This document shows, piece after piece, positions 34,767-43,822 of a stretch of 64,000 nucleotides of DNA. The notes beneath the pieces are model-generated. The model ran no database searches. It was not told the origin of the DNA and was given only the letters and a program-made list of their open reading frames with translations. Every line of letters begins with the position of its first letter. The first letter of the stretch is position 1. Position numbers and translations under genes: made by a program. Source of the stretch: an uncultured bacterium (GTDB taxonomy: Bacteria > Bacillota > Clostridia > Lachnospirales > Lachnospiraceae). The stretch is taken from the NCBI GenBank assembly GCA_905214875.1, contig CAJMNR010000011.1:1-64000 (forward strand), read 5' to 3'.

Positions 34767-34794
34767 TTGTAATATAAAATGATTGTGTTATAAT
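34767..34794 (+). promoter_or_regulatory. Promoter of the vanRS-like genes
   Basis: TTGTAA (34767-34772), 16 bases, then extended -10 TGT-TATAAT (34786-34794). Start near 34801, about 47 bases before ATG 34848. Confidence 0.5.
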
Positions 34795-34847
34795 AGAAGT
34801 CATATAGTGGCAGGAAAAGAAATGCCAGAGAATTGTGGGAGGTATCG

Positions 34848-35552
34848 ATGAGTATAAAAGTATTAGTAGTCGACGACGAGCAGCCAATCGCGGATTTGGT
34901 TGAAGTGTATTTGACAAATGACGGATACGAAGTGCACAAGTTCTATAATGGAACCGACGCATTAAATAGTATAGATTCTGTAGCTTATGATCTTGCAATC
35001 TTAGATGTAATGCTACCTGATATAGATGGAATGACAATATGTAAGAAGATTCGTGAAAAATACTATTTTCCAATTATCATGCTGACAGCTAAGATTGAAG
35101 ATAGTGACAAGATTATGGGACTTACATTCGGGGCAGATGACTATATCACTAAGCCATTTAATCCATTAGAGCTTATGGCAAGGGTAAAGACACAGATTAG
35201 ACGTTACAAACGATATAACCAGAATGAAGGGGAAGTGCAGGCAAATGAAGAGGTCAATCAGTATGATTTCTTAGGGCTTATTATCAATAAGGATACAAGA
35301 AAATGTTCCTTATATGGAAAAACGCTTTCTCTTACTCCGATTGAATTCTCAATTTTGTGGTACCTATGTGAGAATAAAGGAAAGGTTGTCTCTAGCGAAG
35401 AGTTATTTGAAGCAGTATGGGGGGAAAAATATCTAGACAACAACAATACCGTTATGGCTCATGTTGCAAGACTTCGCGAGAAGATGAATGAACCTTCTAG
35501 AAAACCAAAGTTTATAAAAACAGTATGGGGAGTTGGATATACCATTGAATAA
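34848..35552 (+). CDS. VanR-type response regulator
   Basis: 234 residues from ATG 34848 (GGGAGG upstream; the in-frame GTG at 34833 overlaps it). Receiver with Asp53 in AILDVMLPDIDG, Thr80 and Lys102 in DDYITKPFNPLELMARVK; winged-helix domain with SLTPIEFSILWYLCENKGKVVSSEELF and a final FIKTVWGVGYTIE. These segments are close to VanR of enterococcal vancomycin operons as I recall them, more so than to generic OmpR regulators. It overlaps the kinase start. Confidence in the OmpR family is high, in the VanR subgroup good. Confidence 0.9.
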   Translation: MSIKVLVVDDEQPIADLVEVYLTNDGYEVHKFYNGTDALNSIDSVAYDLAILDVMLPDIDGMTICKKIREKYYFPIIMLTAKIEDSDKIMGLTFGADDYITKPFNPLELMARVKTQIRRYKRYNQNEGEVQANEEVNQYDFLGLIINKDTRKCSLYGKTLSLTPIEFSILWYLCENKGKVVSSEELFEAVWGEKYLDNNNTVMAHVARLREKMNEPSRKPKFIKTVWGVGYTIE

Positions 35553-36654
35553 CGATAATATTGGAACAAGCAAAAACCTACCGAAAGCAATGCTTCCTAA
35601 GATGCTTCAGACATTTATGGTGACAGTGTCCATATTTACACTCGTATTGGTGATCCTACTATTTATTGCTACGGCAATCTATCGTTCCTATGTATTCTAT
35701 GGAGATGAGCCGGTGTATCGATTGGTAAAGATAGTTCAGCAGAACCTTGTTGGAATCTTTGTCAGTGCATGGCTTGTAGGAATCATCATAGATATGTATA
35801 TATATTGGAAGAAGACATTAAAGTATTTAGAGACATTGGCGGATGCAACGACGAAGCTATTAAGCAATGATGATGAACTGATCCACCTTCCAGAAGAACT
35901 TAAAGTAATTGAAGATGAATTAAATAATACTAAGAAGGCAGTTATGCGTAACGAGAAGATTGCAAAACAGTCCGAGCAGAGAAAGAATGATTTGATCATG
36001 TATCTGGCTCATGACTTAAAGACGCCATTGACTTCCGTTATTGGTTATCTGACGTTACTTCGTGATGAGCAGCAGATTTCTCCGGAACTAAGGGAACATT
36101 ATTTGTCTGTCTCTTTAGACCGTGCCGAGCGACTTGAGGATCTGATTAATGAATTCTTTGAAATTACACGATTTAATCTTACCAATATTACATTAGAGAG
36201 AAGCAGAACGAATATGACCCGTATGCTTGAGCAGATTTCCTATGAGTTTGGACCACTCTATACGGAGAAGAACCTTACATGCAAGTTAGATCTTGAGCCA
36301 GACATCGAGATGCTTGTTGATGTAGATAAGATGGAACGTGTCTTTGATAATCTGATACGTAATGCAATCAATTATAGCTTTGAAAATGGTACGATAACCA
36401 TTTCGGCAAAGAGATATAATGGTTACGTAGAAATGATATTTTCCAATCAGGGAAATACAATTCCTGAAGAAAAGCTTAAGAGAATCTTTGAACAGTTTTT
36501 CCGTTTAGACAGTTCGAGAACAAGTAAGACAGGTGGCGCAGGCCTTGGATTAGCAATATCTAAGGAGATTGTGGAACTTCATCATGGAGTCATTTCTGCA
36601 TTCAGTAAAGATGAAGTTATTCAGTTTTCTATTAAGATTCCGACCGGGCTATAA
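35545..36654 (+). CDS. VanS-type sensor histidine kinase
   Basis: About 369 residues from TTG 35545, eight bases inside the response regulator end; TTG 35533 is the other choice and ATG 35590 has no ribosome site, so the start is uncertain. Two membrane helices (about 22-45 and 67-88) bracket a short outer loop. Then a HAMP-like linker, His156 in the VanS-like SEQRKNDLIMYLAHDLKTPLTS region, and an ATPase domain (NLIRNAINYS, GGAGLGLAI). Paired with the VanR-type regulator. The outer loop of about 20 residues is the only candidate sensor part. Confidence 0.88.
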   Translation: MNNDNIGTSKNLPKAMLPKMLQTFMVTVSIFTLVLVILLFIATAIYRSYVFYGDEPVYRLVKIVQQNLVGIFVSAWLVGIIIDMYIYWKKTLKYLETLADATTKLLSNDDELIHLPEELKVIEDELNNTKKAVMRNEKIAKQSEQRKNDLIMYLAHDLKTPLTSVIGYLTLLRDEQQISPELREHYLSVSLDRAERLEDLINEFFEITRFNLTNITLERSRTNMTRMLEQISYEFGPLYTEKNLTCKLDLEPDIEMLVDVDKMERVFDNLIRNAINYSFENGTITISAKRYNGYVEMIFSNQGNTIPEEKLKRIFEQFFRLDSSRTSKTGGAGLGLAISKEIVELHHGVISAFSKDEVIQFSIKIPTGL

Positions 36655-36710
36655 TATTTTCATATGATTTTATTCATAAAATCACAATAAATAAATAGAA
36701 GAAAACGAAA

Positions 36711-36768
36711 AAAAAGCATTTTATGATTTGCTACTATTAGGAGAGTAAATCATAAAATGCTTTTTCTT
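36711..36768. terminator. Long perfect hairpin between vanS-like and vanH-like genes
   Basis: Perfect 19-bp stem AAAAAGCATTTTATGATTT / AAATCATAAAATGCTTTTT with a 17-base loop and T-rich end (36711-36765). It should end or attenuate vanRS transcription only 45 bases before the vanH-like start. Confidence 0.85.
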
Positions 36769-36809
36769 TGTAAGAAATAGCCTAGATAGAATGGAAAGAA
36801 GGTTTTATT

Positions 36810-37841
36810 ATGATAAATCAAAAGAAGAATACTAGAATCACTGTATATGGGTGCTCAGAGGAAGAAAGACCACTGTTTGAAGAATGCAGCAAAAAATATG
36901 GAGTTGCCATCAATATATATGCAGAAGATATTTCAGAGGATACAATCGACTATGCAAAAGGCTCTAGCTGTATTAGCATTAATCATGCAGTAAGAGTGAC
37001 ACCGAATATGTTAGATATGTTAAAGGAGGCTGGTGTAGCTTATATTTCAACAAGAACGCTTGGATATGATCATATCGCAAGAGATCATGCAGAAGCGATT
37101 GGCATTAAGGTCGAAAATATCAAGTTTTCACCAAACAGCATTGCTGATTATGCAATTATGTTAATCTTGATGGCTACCCGCCAGGTAAAGAGCTTGCTTA
37201 AGAGAACTGAAGTACAAAACTACAGCTTGCCCAAAAAAGCAGGAAGAGAGATTCAAGAATTGACCGTAGGCGTTATAGGTACAGGATGTATTGGAAGCAC
37301 AGTAATCGAACATTTATCTGGATTTGGAACAAAGATTCTTGCATATGACTTATATCAGAGAGACTCGATAAAACAGTATGCAACTTATGTGGATCTAGAA
37401 ACGCTGTTAAAGGAGAGTGACGTAATTACACTTCATATGCCGGCGGTGAAAGAAACAAGGCATATGATTAATCGTAAGACAATAGAAATGATGAAGCAGG
37501 ATGCCTATATTATCAATACGGGAAGAGGATCTTTAGTAGATACGGAAGCGCTGATCGAAGGAATTGAAAGTGGAAAATTAGGCGGAGCGGCATTAGACGT
37601 GTTGGAAAATGAAATGCAGTATTTGTATCAGGACTTTCAAGATGTTCCACTTTCAAACTTTGATTTTGCACTACTTAATTCATTTCCAAATGTGGTGATT
37701 ACTCCTCATATGGCATTCTATACAGAGCAGGCAGTTCGAGACATTGTGGTTAACTCGGTGGAAAACTGTGTTATTTTTGGAAATCGTTTGGAGTCTTTGT
37801 GGATAAATACACCCAAAGAACTACTAAAAAAAGTGATATAA
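36810..37841 (+). CDS. VanH-like D-2-hydroxyacid (D-lactate) dehydrogenase
   Basis: 343 residues. NAD-binding motif GTGCIG (157-162); catalytic triad Arg239 (NTGRGS), Glu266 (LDVLEN) and His300 (ITPHMAFYTEQ). Segments ITVYGC, YISTRTLGYDHI, SPNSIADYAIMLILMA and YTEQAVRDIV resemble VanH of vancomycin operons, which makes D-lactate for D-Ala-D-Lac peptidoglycan. It sits straight after vanR-vanS-like genes, as in VanA/VanB clusters, but the next gene is an alpha-glucosidase: no D-Ala-D-Lac ligase (VanA) or dipeptidase (VanX) follows. A plain fermentative D-LDH role is the main alternative. Confidence 0.88.
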   Translation: MINQKKNTRITVYGCSEEERPLFEECSKKYGVAINIYAEDISEDTIDYAKGSSCISINHAVRVTPNMLDMLKEAGVAYISTRTLGYDHIARDHAEAIGIKVENIKFSPNSIADYAIMLILMATRQVKSLLKRTEVQNYSLPKKAGREIQELTVGVIGTGCIGSTVIEHLSGFGTKILAYDLYQRDSIKQYATYVDLETLLKESDVITLHMPAVKETRHMINRKTIEMMKQDAYIINTGRGSLVDTEALIEGIESGKLGGAALDVLENEMQYLYQDFQDVPLSNFDFALLNSFPNVVITPHMAFYTEQAVRDIVVNSVENCVIFGNRLESLWINTPKELLKKVI

Positions 37842-37878
37842 ATATAAAAAAAGAGATAAGTGGATGTGTCGATTCCTA

Positions 37879-37887
37879 TGCTATAAT
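37879..37887 (+). promoter_or_regulatory. Extended -10 promoter of the GH31 gene
   Basis: TGC-TATAAT, about 38 bases before ATG 37925; no good -35. Confidence 0.5.
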
Positions 37888-37924
37888 GAAGAAAACAATG
37901 TAATGTGTGGGAGGATGCGATACG

Positions 37925-40168
37925 ATGTTTGGAAGACTCAAAGAGTATGAAAAAGAAGGACAAAATGTACTGCTTACATTTGAAAAGCAGACGGCCAGAA
38001 TAGAAGTCATTACGAGTAAAATCATTCGTGTATTTGCGGCATTTGGAACAAAGGAATATGCGTCCAGGGCAATCGAGGGAGAGAAACGGGTTCCTTGCAA
38101 GATAGAGGTCTATAAGGAAGCAGATGCTTTGATAATCCGTACAAAGGATGTAATCGTCAAAGTAAAAGATGAATGTAAGGTGGATTTTTATGATGCATCT
38201 GGTCAGCCAATCAGTTTGGAATACACAGGGAAAAGAACCCCTCTTCACCAAGTGCCGCAGTCATTAAAAGAGTTTTTACAGCAGGAAGGGCATACTTTTG
38301 ATATCAATGAAACTGGGGATTATAAAATCCAGTGCGTACGTGCCCTTGGAAAGAAGGATGCCATCTATGGCCTTGGAGACAAGACCGGTGTATTAAATAA
38401 AAGATACTATGAATATGAGATGTGGAATACGGATAATCCGGATCCCCATGAAGACAGCTTTAAAGCGCTCTATAAGAGCATTCCATTTTTTATCGTCCTA
38501 AAAGAGAAAGGCGTATACGGAATCTTCTTTGATAATCACAATAAGACTTATTTTGATATGGGCAAAGAAAGCGAAGAGTATTATGTGTTTGGAAGCGAAG
38601 AGGGTAATCTAGATTATTATTTCTTTGCTGGAGAGCATATGAAAGAAATCATTGGGGAGTATACATATTTAACAGGAAGAATGCCGTTACCTCAGCTTTG
38701 GACATTAGGATATCATCAGTCTAGATGGGGATATGAAAGCGAAGCTGAAGTAAGATGGATTGCAGAGACGATGAGGAAGAATAAGATTCCTTGCGACTGT
38801 ATTCATCTGGATATTGATTATATGGATAATTATAAGGTGTTTACTTGGAATAAAGAGAACTATGAAGATCCAAAGAAATTGATGAATGATTTAAAAGAGA
38901 TGGGGTATAAAGTCGTCACAATCATCGATCCTGGAGTGAAAGTGGAAGAAGGGTATAGTGTTTATGAGGAAGGAGAAAAGGCAGGGTATTTTGTAAAGGA
39001 TAAGGAGGGGAATACCTATGTCAATGCAGTGTGGCCAGGAGACTCGGTGTTCCCTGATTTTGGAAGAAAAGAGGTGCGTGACTGGTGGGCAGATAAGCAG
39101 AAGTTCTTACTGGATATGGGAGTACGCGGTGTTTGGAATGATATGAATGAACCTGCAAGCTTTAAGGGGCCATTTCCTGATGATGTGGTCTTTACCGATG
39201 AAGACCAGCCTTCTACGCACAAGGAAATGCATAATTTGTATGGACATAATATGGGGAAGGCAACGTATGAAGGTCTAAGAAAACATGATGGAAGAAGGCC
39301 ATTTGTAATTACGAGGGCTTGTTATAGCGGTTCTCAAAAATACATGCTAGGATGGACCGGAGATAACCAGAGCCTTTGGACACATCTTCGCCTTTCGGTT
39401 GTCCAGCTTTGTAACAGCGGCTTAAGCGGCTTTCCTTTTATCGGAACAGATGTTGGTGGATTTGGAAGTGATACGACAAAAGAGCTACTTACACGTTGGG
39501 TGCAGGTTGGCTGTTTCTCTCCATTTTTTCGAAATCACTGTGCAAAAGGAAGAAGCAATCAGGAGCCTTGGGTATTTGATGAAGAGACACTAAACATTTA
39601 TCGAAAGTTTGTCAATTTGAGATATCAGCTGCTTCCTTACCTTTATGATACCTTCTGGGAAGCAAGCAAGACAGGAATTCCAATGATTCGTCCACTTGTC
39701 TTAGAATATGAAGAGGATTCCAATGTACATAATTTAAATGATGAGTTTATGGTAGGAAGCAATCTGCTTGTTGCGCCTGTACTGGAACAGGGAGCAAGGG
39801 CAAGGCTTGTCTACCTTCCAGCTGGAGGATGGTATGATTACGAGACAAAACATCGTTATGAGGGAGGCACTTATATTGTAAAAGAGGCACCCCTAGATAC
39901 TTGTCCGATGTTTGTAAAAGAAAATACAATACTTCCGATGTATCCGATACGGGACTTTATTGGAGAAGACAAAGACGATCTTTTGATTTTGAAAGTATTT
40001 GGAGAAGAGGCACGCTATGTACATTATCAGGATAATGGCGAAGATTTTAGCTATCAGGATGGAGCGTATAATCAGTATGAGTTTTCTTATCAGCAGGGGA
40101 TACTCGTAACGGATCTGTGCCACCAAGGATATAAGGAATATAAAAAGATCCAGATTGAAGAATTGTAA
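37925..40168 (+). CDS. Glycoside hydrolase family 31 alpha-glucosidase
   Basis: 747 residues from ATG 37925 (GGGAGG upstream). An N-terminal beta-sandwich leads into the (beta/alpha)8 barrel with the catalytic nucleophile Asp406 in GVWNDMNEPASF and the acid/base Asp480 in GWTGDNQS, plus the GFPFIGTDVGGF segment. Family members release glucose from alpha-linked oligosaccharides or, less often, xylose or sulfoquinovose. The classic WNDMNEP sequence favours alpha-glucosidase. There is no signal peptide, so it acts in the cytoplasm. Monocistronic by its own promoter. Confidence 0.92.
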   Translation: MFGRLKEYEKEGQNVLLTFEKQTARIEVITSKIIRVFAAFGTKEYASRAIEGEKRVPCKIEVYKEADALIIRTKDVIVKVKDECKVDFYDASGQPISLEYTGKRTPLHQVPQSLKEFLQQEGHTFDINETGDYKIQCVRALGKKDAIYGLGDKTGVLNKRYYEYEMWNTDNPDPHEDSFKALYKSIPFFIVLKEKGVYGIFFDNHNKTYFDMGKESEEYYVFGSEEGNLDYYFFAGEHMKEIIGEYTYLTGRMPLPQLWTLGYHQSRWGYESEAEVRWIAETMRKNKIPCDCIHLDIDYMDNYKVFTWNKENYEDPKKLMNDLKEMGYKVVTIIDPGVKVEEGYSVYEEGEKAGYFVKDKEGNTYVNAVWPGDSVFPDFGRKEVRDWWADKQKFLLDMGVRGVWNDMNEPASFKGPFPDDVVFTDEDQPSTHKEMHNLYGHNMGKATYEGLRKHDGRRPFVITRACYSGSQKYMLGWTGDNQSLWTHLRLSVVQLCNSGLSGFPFIGTDVGGFGSDTTKELLTRWVQVGCFSPFFRNHCAKGRSNQEPWVFDEETLNIYRKFVNLRYQLLPYLYDTFWEASKTGIPMIRPLVLEYEEDSNVHNLNDEFMVGSNLLVAPVLEQGARARLVYLPAGGWYDYETKHRYEGGTYIVKEAPLDTCPMFVKENTILPMYPIRDFIGEDKDDLLILKVFGEEARYVHYQDNGEDFSYQDGAYNQYEFSYQQGILVTDLCHQGYKEYKKIQIEEL

Positions 40169-40260
40169 CTTAGGAATGGAATGAATTCAATTTGTATGGG
40201 CAATACTATACTTAGAAATATTTACATACATAAATGGTATGTGATGAATGGAGGAAGTAT

Positions 40261-41202
40261 ATGAACGTACAAAAAAGAATAATGACGTTGCTATTGGCAA
40301 TCTGTCTGTTTGCAACCGGTTGTAGTACCGGTGACAACGCTAGTCAAAATCAGGAACAAAAAGATAGCGAGAAGCCATCATTTAGAGTAACGCCTACGGA
40401 AAGCGTTGAGACAAGTGTTAATTATGACGGTAATTATCTCGTTTTAAAAATCAAATACATTGGTTGCATTTATTTTACGGCAGAGGCACCTTGGAACAGT
40501 GATGCAGAATATATTGTCATTACAGAACTAGGGGACGAGTACAACGTAGGTGATTATGTACAAGTTATGTACAATGACATTTACGAGGTGGAAAATAATC
40601 AGTATGAAGTGTATGTTAAGGACGTAAGTGCTCCAAATGCAGTTGCCGATACGAATACGGATTATAAGCCGGTTATTTATCTTTATCCGGAAAAGAAACA
40701 GCATGTCAGTGTGAAACTGGATTATACAGGAACAATCACAGTATCTTCACCAGAGTATAAGAACAATGGATGGGAAGTTGAGGCTGAGCCAGACGGAACC
40801 CTGCTTGCAGATGATGGTAAGGAGTATCCTTATATCTTTTGGGAGGGTATACGAGAGATGGCGTTTGACCTTTCTGAGGGATTTTGTGTAAAAGGAGCAG
40901 ATACGGAAGGATTCTTAAAAGAGAAGCTTTCCTATATGGGGCTTACAGAAAAGGAAGCAACGGAATTTATTAATTTCTGGCTTCCTTATATGAAAGGCAA
41001 TGCCTATAACCTAATTTCATTCCAGGGAAGCGCATATACCGATTATGCAAAGCTATCCATCACTCCAAAGCCTGACAGCATATTACGTGTCTATATGGTA
41101 TTTAAGCCATTGAAAAAGAAAACAGAGATTAAAGAACAGAAGCTTACCACATTTAAGCGAAAAGGATTTACAGTCGTGGAGTGGGGCGGAACAATTCAAT
41201 AA
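40261..41202 (+). CDS. Lipoprotein with a KPVIYLYPE-type domain
   Basis: 313 residues from ATG 40261 (GGAGGAAG upstream; an ATG at 40234 lacks one). The signal ends in the lipobox FATGCS, so Cys21 is lipidated, then a Gln/Ser/Lys-rich linker. Residues about 145-300 hold the sequence KPVIYLYPEKKQHVSVKL, a W-V-A-PDGTL stretch and YPYIFWEG, a pattern I recall from uncharacterised secreted proteins of bacteria and fungi. No known catalytic motif. Terminator at 41213. Function unknown. Confidence 0.75.
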   Translation: MNVQKRIMTLLLAICLFATGCSTGDNASQNQEQKDSEKPSFRVTPTESVETSVNYDGNYLVLKIKYIGCIYFTAEAPWNSDAEYIVITELGDEYNVGDYVQVMYNDIYEVENNQYEVYVKDVSAPNAVADTNTDYKPVIYLYPEKKQHVSVKLDYTGTITVSSPEYKNNGWEVEAEPDGTLLADDGKEYPYIFWEGIREMAFDLSEGFCVKGADTEGFLKEKLSYMGLTEKEATEFINFWLPYMKGNAYNLISFQGSAYTDYAKLSITPKPDSILRVYMVFKPLKKKTEIKEQKLTTFKRKGFTVVEWGGTIQ

Positions 41203-41212
41203 AATAGTTATG

Positions 41213-41284
41213 ATACCTCTTAGTAAAAAGCGTAAAGTTTCGAAGAAATGTTTTTTGGTGAGAGGTATTTTTTGTGGCGTATGG
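41213..41284 (+). terminator. Intrinsic terminator after the lipoprotein gene
   Basis: ATACCTCT (41213-41220) pairs with AGAGGTAT (41271-41278), followed by T; the loop of about 50 bases holds a small TTTCGAAG dyad. Confidence 0.65.
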
Positions 41285-41385
41285 AATAAAAAGTAAAAAA
41301 GATTTATACTATTTGTATAGAGTTTGACGAAACAATGGGGTGAGTAGTGAAAGATATCCGTAAAAAAGTAAGGAGGGCTTTGTTT

Positions 41386-41946
41386 ATGGGGGAACGAGAG
41401 TTAGCAAGTACATATCCACTAAAATTTGAGGACATACGGGATCGTTTTGTTGAGAGAATGCCAAAAGGTTCAGCAATCCTGGATTTTGGCTGCAGATCAG
41501 GACGTGATACCATTTTTTTTACGAAGAAAGAGTTAAGAGTCACGCCAGTGGAAAGTTCTAAAGTCTTATGCAATATTGCAACAAAGAATACCGGAATCAG
41601 GGTAAGGCATATGATGTATAACGAGTTAAGGGAGACTGGAAAGTATGATGGAATATGGACCAGTTCTGCTATCCACCATCTTACCTATAACCAGTTGGTT
41701 GATGTATTTGCAAGGGCCTGTCGGGCGTTGAAGCCAAACGGAATATTTTACGTATCTTTTAATTATGGGGTATTTGAAGGTGTACGTAATGGACGGAATG
41801 TTACGGATATGAACGAGGATAAGATTAAACAGGTACTTGGGAAGGTAAAAGGCTTAGTTGTTGAAGAAATGACCTTGATTTCAGATACAAGACCAGACAG
41901 AGGAAAGCAGCTATGGCTGCATATCTTTTTACGTAAGAATGATTAA
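41386..41946 (+). CDS. Class I SAM-dependent methyltransferase
   Basis: 186 residues from ATG 41386, chosen because AAGGAGGG lies ten bases upstream; GTG 41347 is the alternative. Motif I is AILDFGCRSGRDT, motif II region contains GIWTSSAIHHL, and post-motif LKPNGIFYVSFNYG follows, typical of the UbiE/COQ5-like methyltransferase_11 group. It is short and lacks a clear substrate domain. Substrate unknown. The two DNA glycosylase genes follow, but the spacing (135 bases) does not prove a link. Confidence 0.8.
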   Translation: MGERELASTYPLKFEDIRDRFVERMPKGSAILDFGCRSGRDTIFFTKKELRVTPVESSKVLCNIATKNTGIRVRHMMYNELRETGKYDGIWTSSAIHHLTYNQLVDVFARACRALKPNGIFYVSFNYGVFEGVRNGRNVTDMNEDKIKQVLGKVKGLVVEEMTLISDTRPDRGKQLWLHIFLRKND

Positions 41947-42081
41947 GAATAGTGAAAGGGGCAGTCAGAGAAGTCTGGCGCCTCTTTTTTGTTATGCAAA
42001 GTCGTGGACAGGTTTTCGTTCACTGCATAGTGGAGATACTAGTAATAAAATAACAATCGTTAAGGAAAAGGAGCATACGTT

Positions 42082-42585
42082 ATGGAAGAATCTATGTATA
42101 CACATACTTGTTATCCAATCTATAATTCAGAGTCGAAAGTACTTATTCTTGGAACATTTCCAAGCGTAAAATCGAGAGAGATGAAGTTTTATTATTCTCA
42201 CCCACAGAATCGTTTTTGGAAGCTGATGGCCATGCTTTTTAATTCCGAACCATTAGTGACCGTTGAACAAAAGAAGACACTGCTATTAAAGAATCATGTT
42301 GCACTATGGGATGTCGTATCGAGCTGTACCATTATAGGCTCAAGCGATAGCAGTATTAAGAACGTTGTTCCTTCCGATATAAACAGCATATTACAGGAAG
42401 CAGACATCAAGAAAATCTATGGAAATGGGAGTAAAGCGGTAGAGCTTTATAATAAATTACTTTTGCCAAAGACGAATCGGGAAATTATAAAATTACCGAG
42501 CACATCCCCTGCAAATGCAAGGTTTAACTTGGATTCCTTATATGAAGAATGGAAGATTATAATTGACGAATTATTCCAAAAATAG
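42082..42585 (+). CDS. DNA-deoxyinosine glycosylase (Hdg-like, uracil-DNA glycosylase superfamily)
   Basis: 167 residues. The motif ILGTFPSVKSREMKFYYSHP near the N terminus and the QNRFWKLM helix are the signature of family 6 (hypoxanthine) DNA glycosylases, and the C-terminal LPSTSPANAR matches the second UDG-fold motif. The enzyme removes hypoxanthine formed by adenine deamination. It lies 108 bases before mutY, so two base-excision genes with different lesions are neighbours. Ribosome site AAAAGGAG precedes ATG 42082. Confidence 0.85.
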   Translation: MEESMYTHTCYPIYNSESKVLILGTFPSVKSREMKFYYSHPQNRFWKLMAMLFNSEPLVTVEQKKTLLLKNHVALWDVVSSCTIIGSSDSSIKNVVPSDINSILQEADIKKIYGNGSKAVELYNKLLLPKTNREIIKLPSTSPANARFNLDSLYEEWKIIIDELFQK

Positions 42586-42693
42586 GCTGTATATTTTTGC
42601 ACTTTAATGTAGTATAATCTAAAGTTGAGTTGGTTTCATTTGAAACTAAAAGATGTTTCGTAGTTAACTTAGATAGAAAGAAAAGGTGGATAA

Positions 42694-43782
42694 ATGTCAT
42701 ATAAGTACGAGCCTATAGTGGACAAATTACTAGTTTGGTTTGATGAGAATAGACGAACACTTCCTTGGAGGGAAGATCCGCGTCCGTATTATGTCTGGGT
42801 ATCGGAAATTATGCTTCAACAGACAAGAGTTGAGGCTGTTAAAGGATATTTTGATAGATTCACAAAAGAGCTTCCAACCATTCAAGCATTAGCGGAAGCA
42901 AGCGAAGAAAAAATACTAAAGTTATGGGAAGGGCTCGGTTATTACAACCGTGTTCGTAATCTTCAGAAGGCAGCACAAATCGTTGTCAGTGATTACAATG
43001 GACAACTTCCAGACACATATGAAGAATTGATAAAATTACCTGGGATTGGTTCCTATACAGCAGGTGCAATTGCATCGATTGCTTATCAGAAACGTGTTCC
43101 AGCCGTGGATGGTAATGTGCTTCGAATTGTAAAGCGTTTAGCTGCAAGCTATGATGACATTACGAAACAGAAAGTAGTAAAAGAAGTAGAATGTGAGATG
43201 AAGGCAATCATGCCGGTACGTTCTGGAGATTTCAATCAGGCGCTTATGGATCTTGGTGCTACCATTTGTATTCCGAATGGACGACCACTTTGCGAGAAGT
43301 GTCCAATTGCAGAGCACTGCGAAGGAAGAAAACAAGATATCATGATGCTTTTACCTGTAAAGCCATCTAAAAAGCCAAGAAAAATTGAGGAAAAGACGAT
43401 CTTAGTCATGGAATATGAGAGCAAATATGCGTTGAATCGTCGCCCTAAGAAAGGCTTGCTTGCAGGATTATGGGAGTTACCGAATGTAGAAGGAAGACTT
43501 ACCGTAGAGGAATTAAATGATAAGCTAAAAGAACTTGGCGTGGTTGACTATGAAATCGAACTTCTAGGAAAAGCAAAGCATATTTTTAGTCATATTGAGT
43601 GGCATATGCTTGGTTATCATATAGTAATAAAGAATAAAACTGATAATATTCGACCAAACGTTTCTGATGCGGGAGAATTATCACGTTCCCTTGAGGAATA
43701 TTCATGGATGACAACATCCAAGCTTAAGGAAGATATCGCGCTTCCAACAGCATTTGAATATTATAAGTGTTGGGAACGATAG
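42694..43782 (+). CDS. mutY: A/G-specific adenine glycosylase
   Basis: 362 residues. HhH-GPD fold with Glu38 (SEIMLQQTRV), the helix-hairpin-helix LPGIGSYTAGAIASIA and catalytic Asp139 (AVDGNVLRI). The [4Fe-4S] loop is C192-X7-C200-X2-C203-X5-C209, one residue longer in the first gap than in Escherichia coli. The C-terminal Nudix-like domain (about 225-360) recognises 8-oxoguanine. It removes adenine mispaired with oxidised guanine. Confidence 0.95.
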   Translation: MSYKYEPIVDKLLVWFDENRRTLPWREDPRPYYVWVSEIMLQQTRVEAVKGYFDRFTKELPTIQALAEASEEKILKLWEGLGYYNRVRNLQKAAQIVVSDYNGQLPDTYEELIKLPGIGSYTAGAIASIAYQKRVPAVDGNVLRIVKRLAASYDDITKQKVVKEVECEMKAIMPVRSGDFNQALMDLGATICIPNGRPLCEKCPIAEHCEGRKQDIMMLLPVKPSKKPRKIEEKTILVMEYESKYALNRRPKKGLLAGLWELPNVEGRLTVEELNDKLKELGVVDYEIELLGKAKHIFSHIEWHMLGYHIVIKNKTDNIRPNVSDAGELSRSLEEYSWMTTSKLKEDIALPTAFEYYKCWER

Positions 43783-43822
43783 AAAAAACGGACCTATAAG
43801 GTTGACAGAAAGGGAATGATGT

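Noticed and set aside
34848..37841. Working vancomycin-resistance operon
   Set aside because: VanA/VanB ligase and VanX dipeptidase are absent within the window, so resistance cannot be claimed.
41939..42169. Plus-strand open frame between the methyltransferase and Hdg-like genes
   Set aside because: It overlaps the first 88 bases of the Hdg-like gene in another frame, and its product has no recognisable feature.
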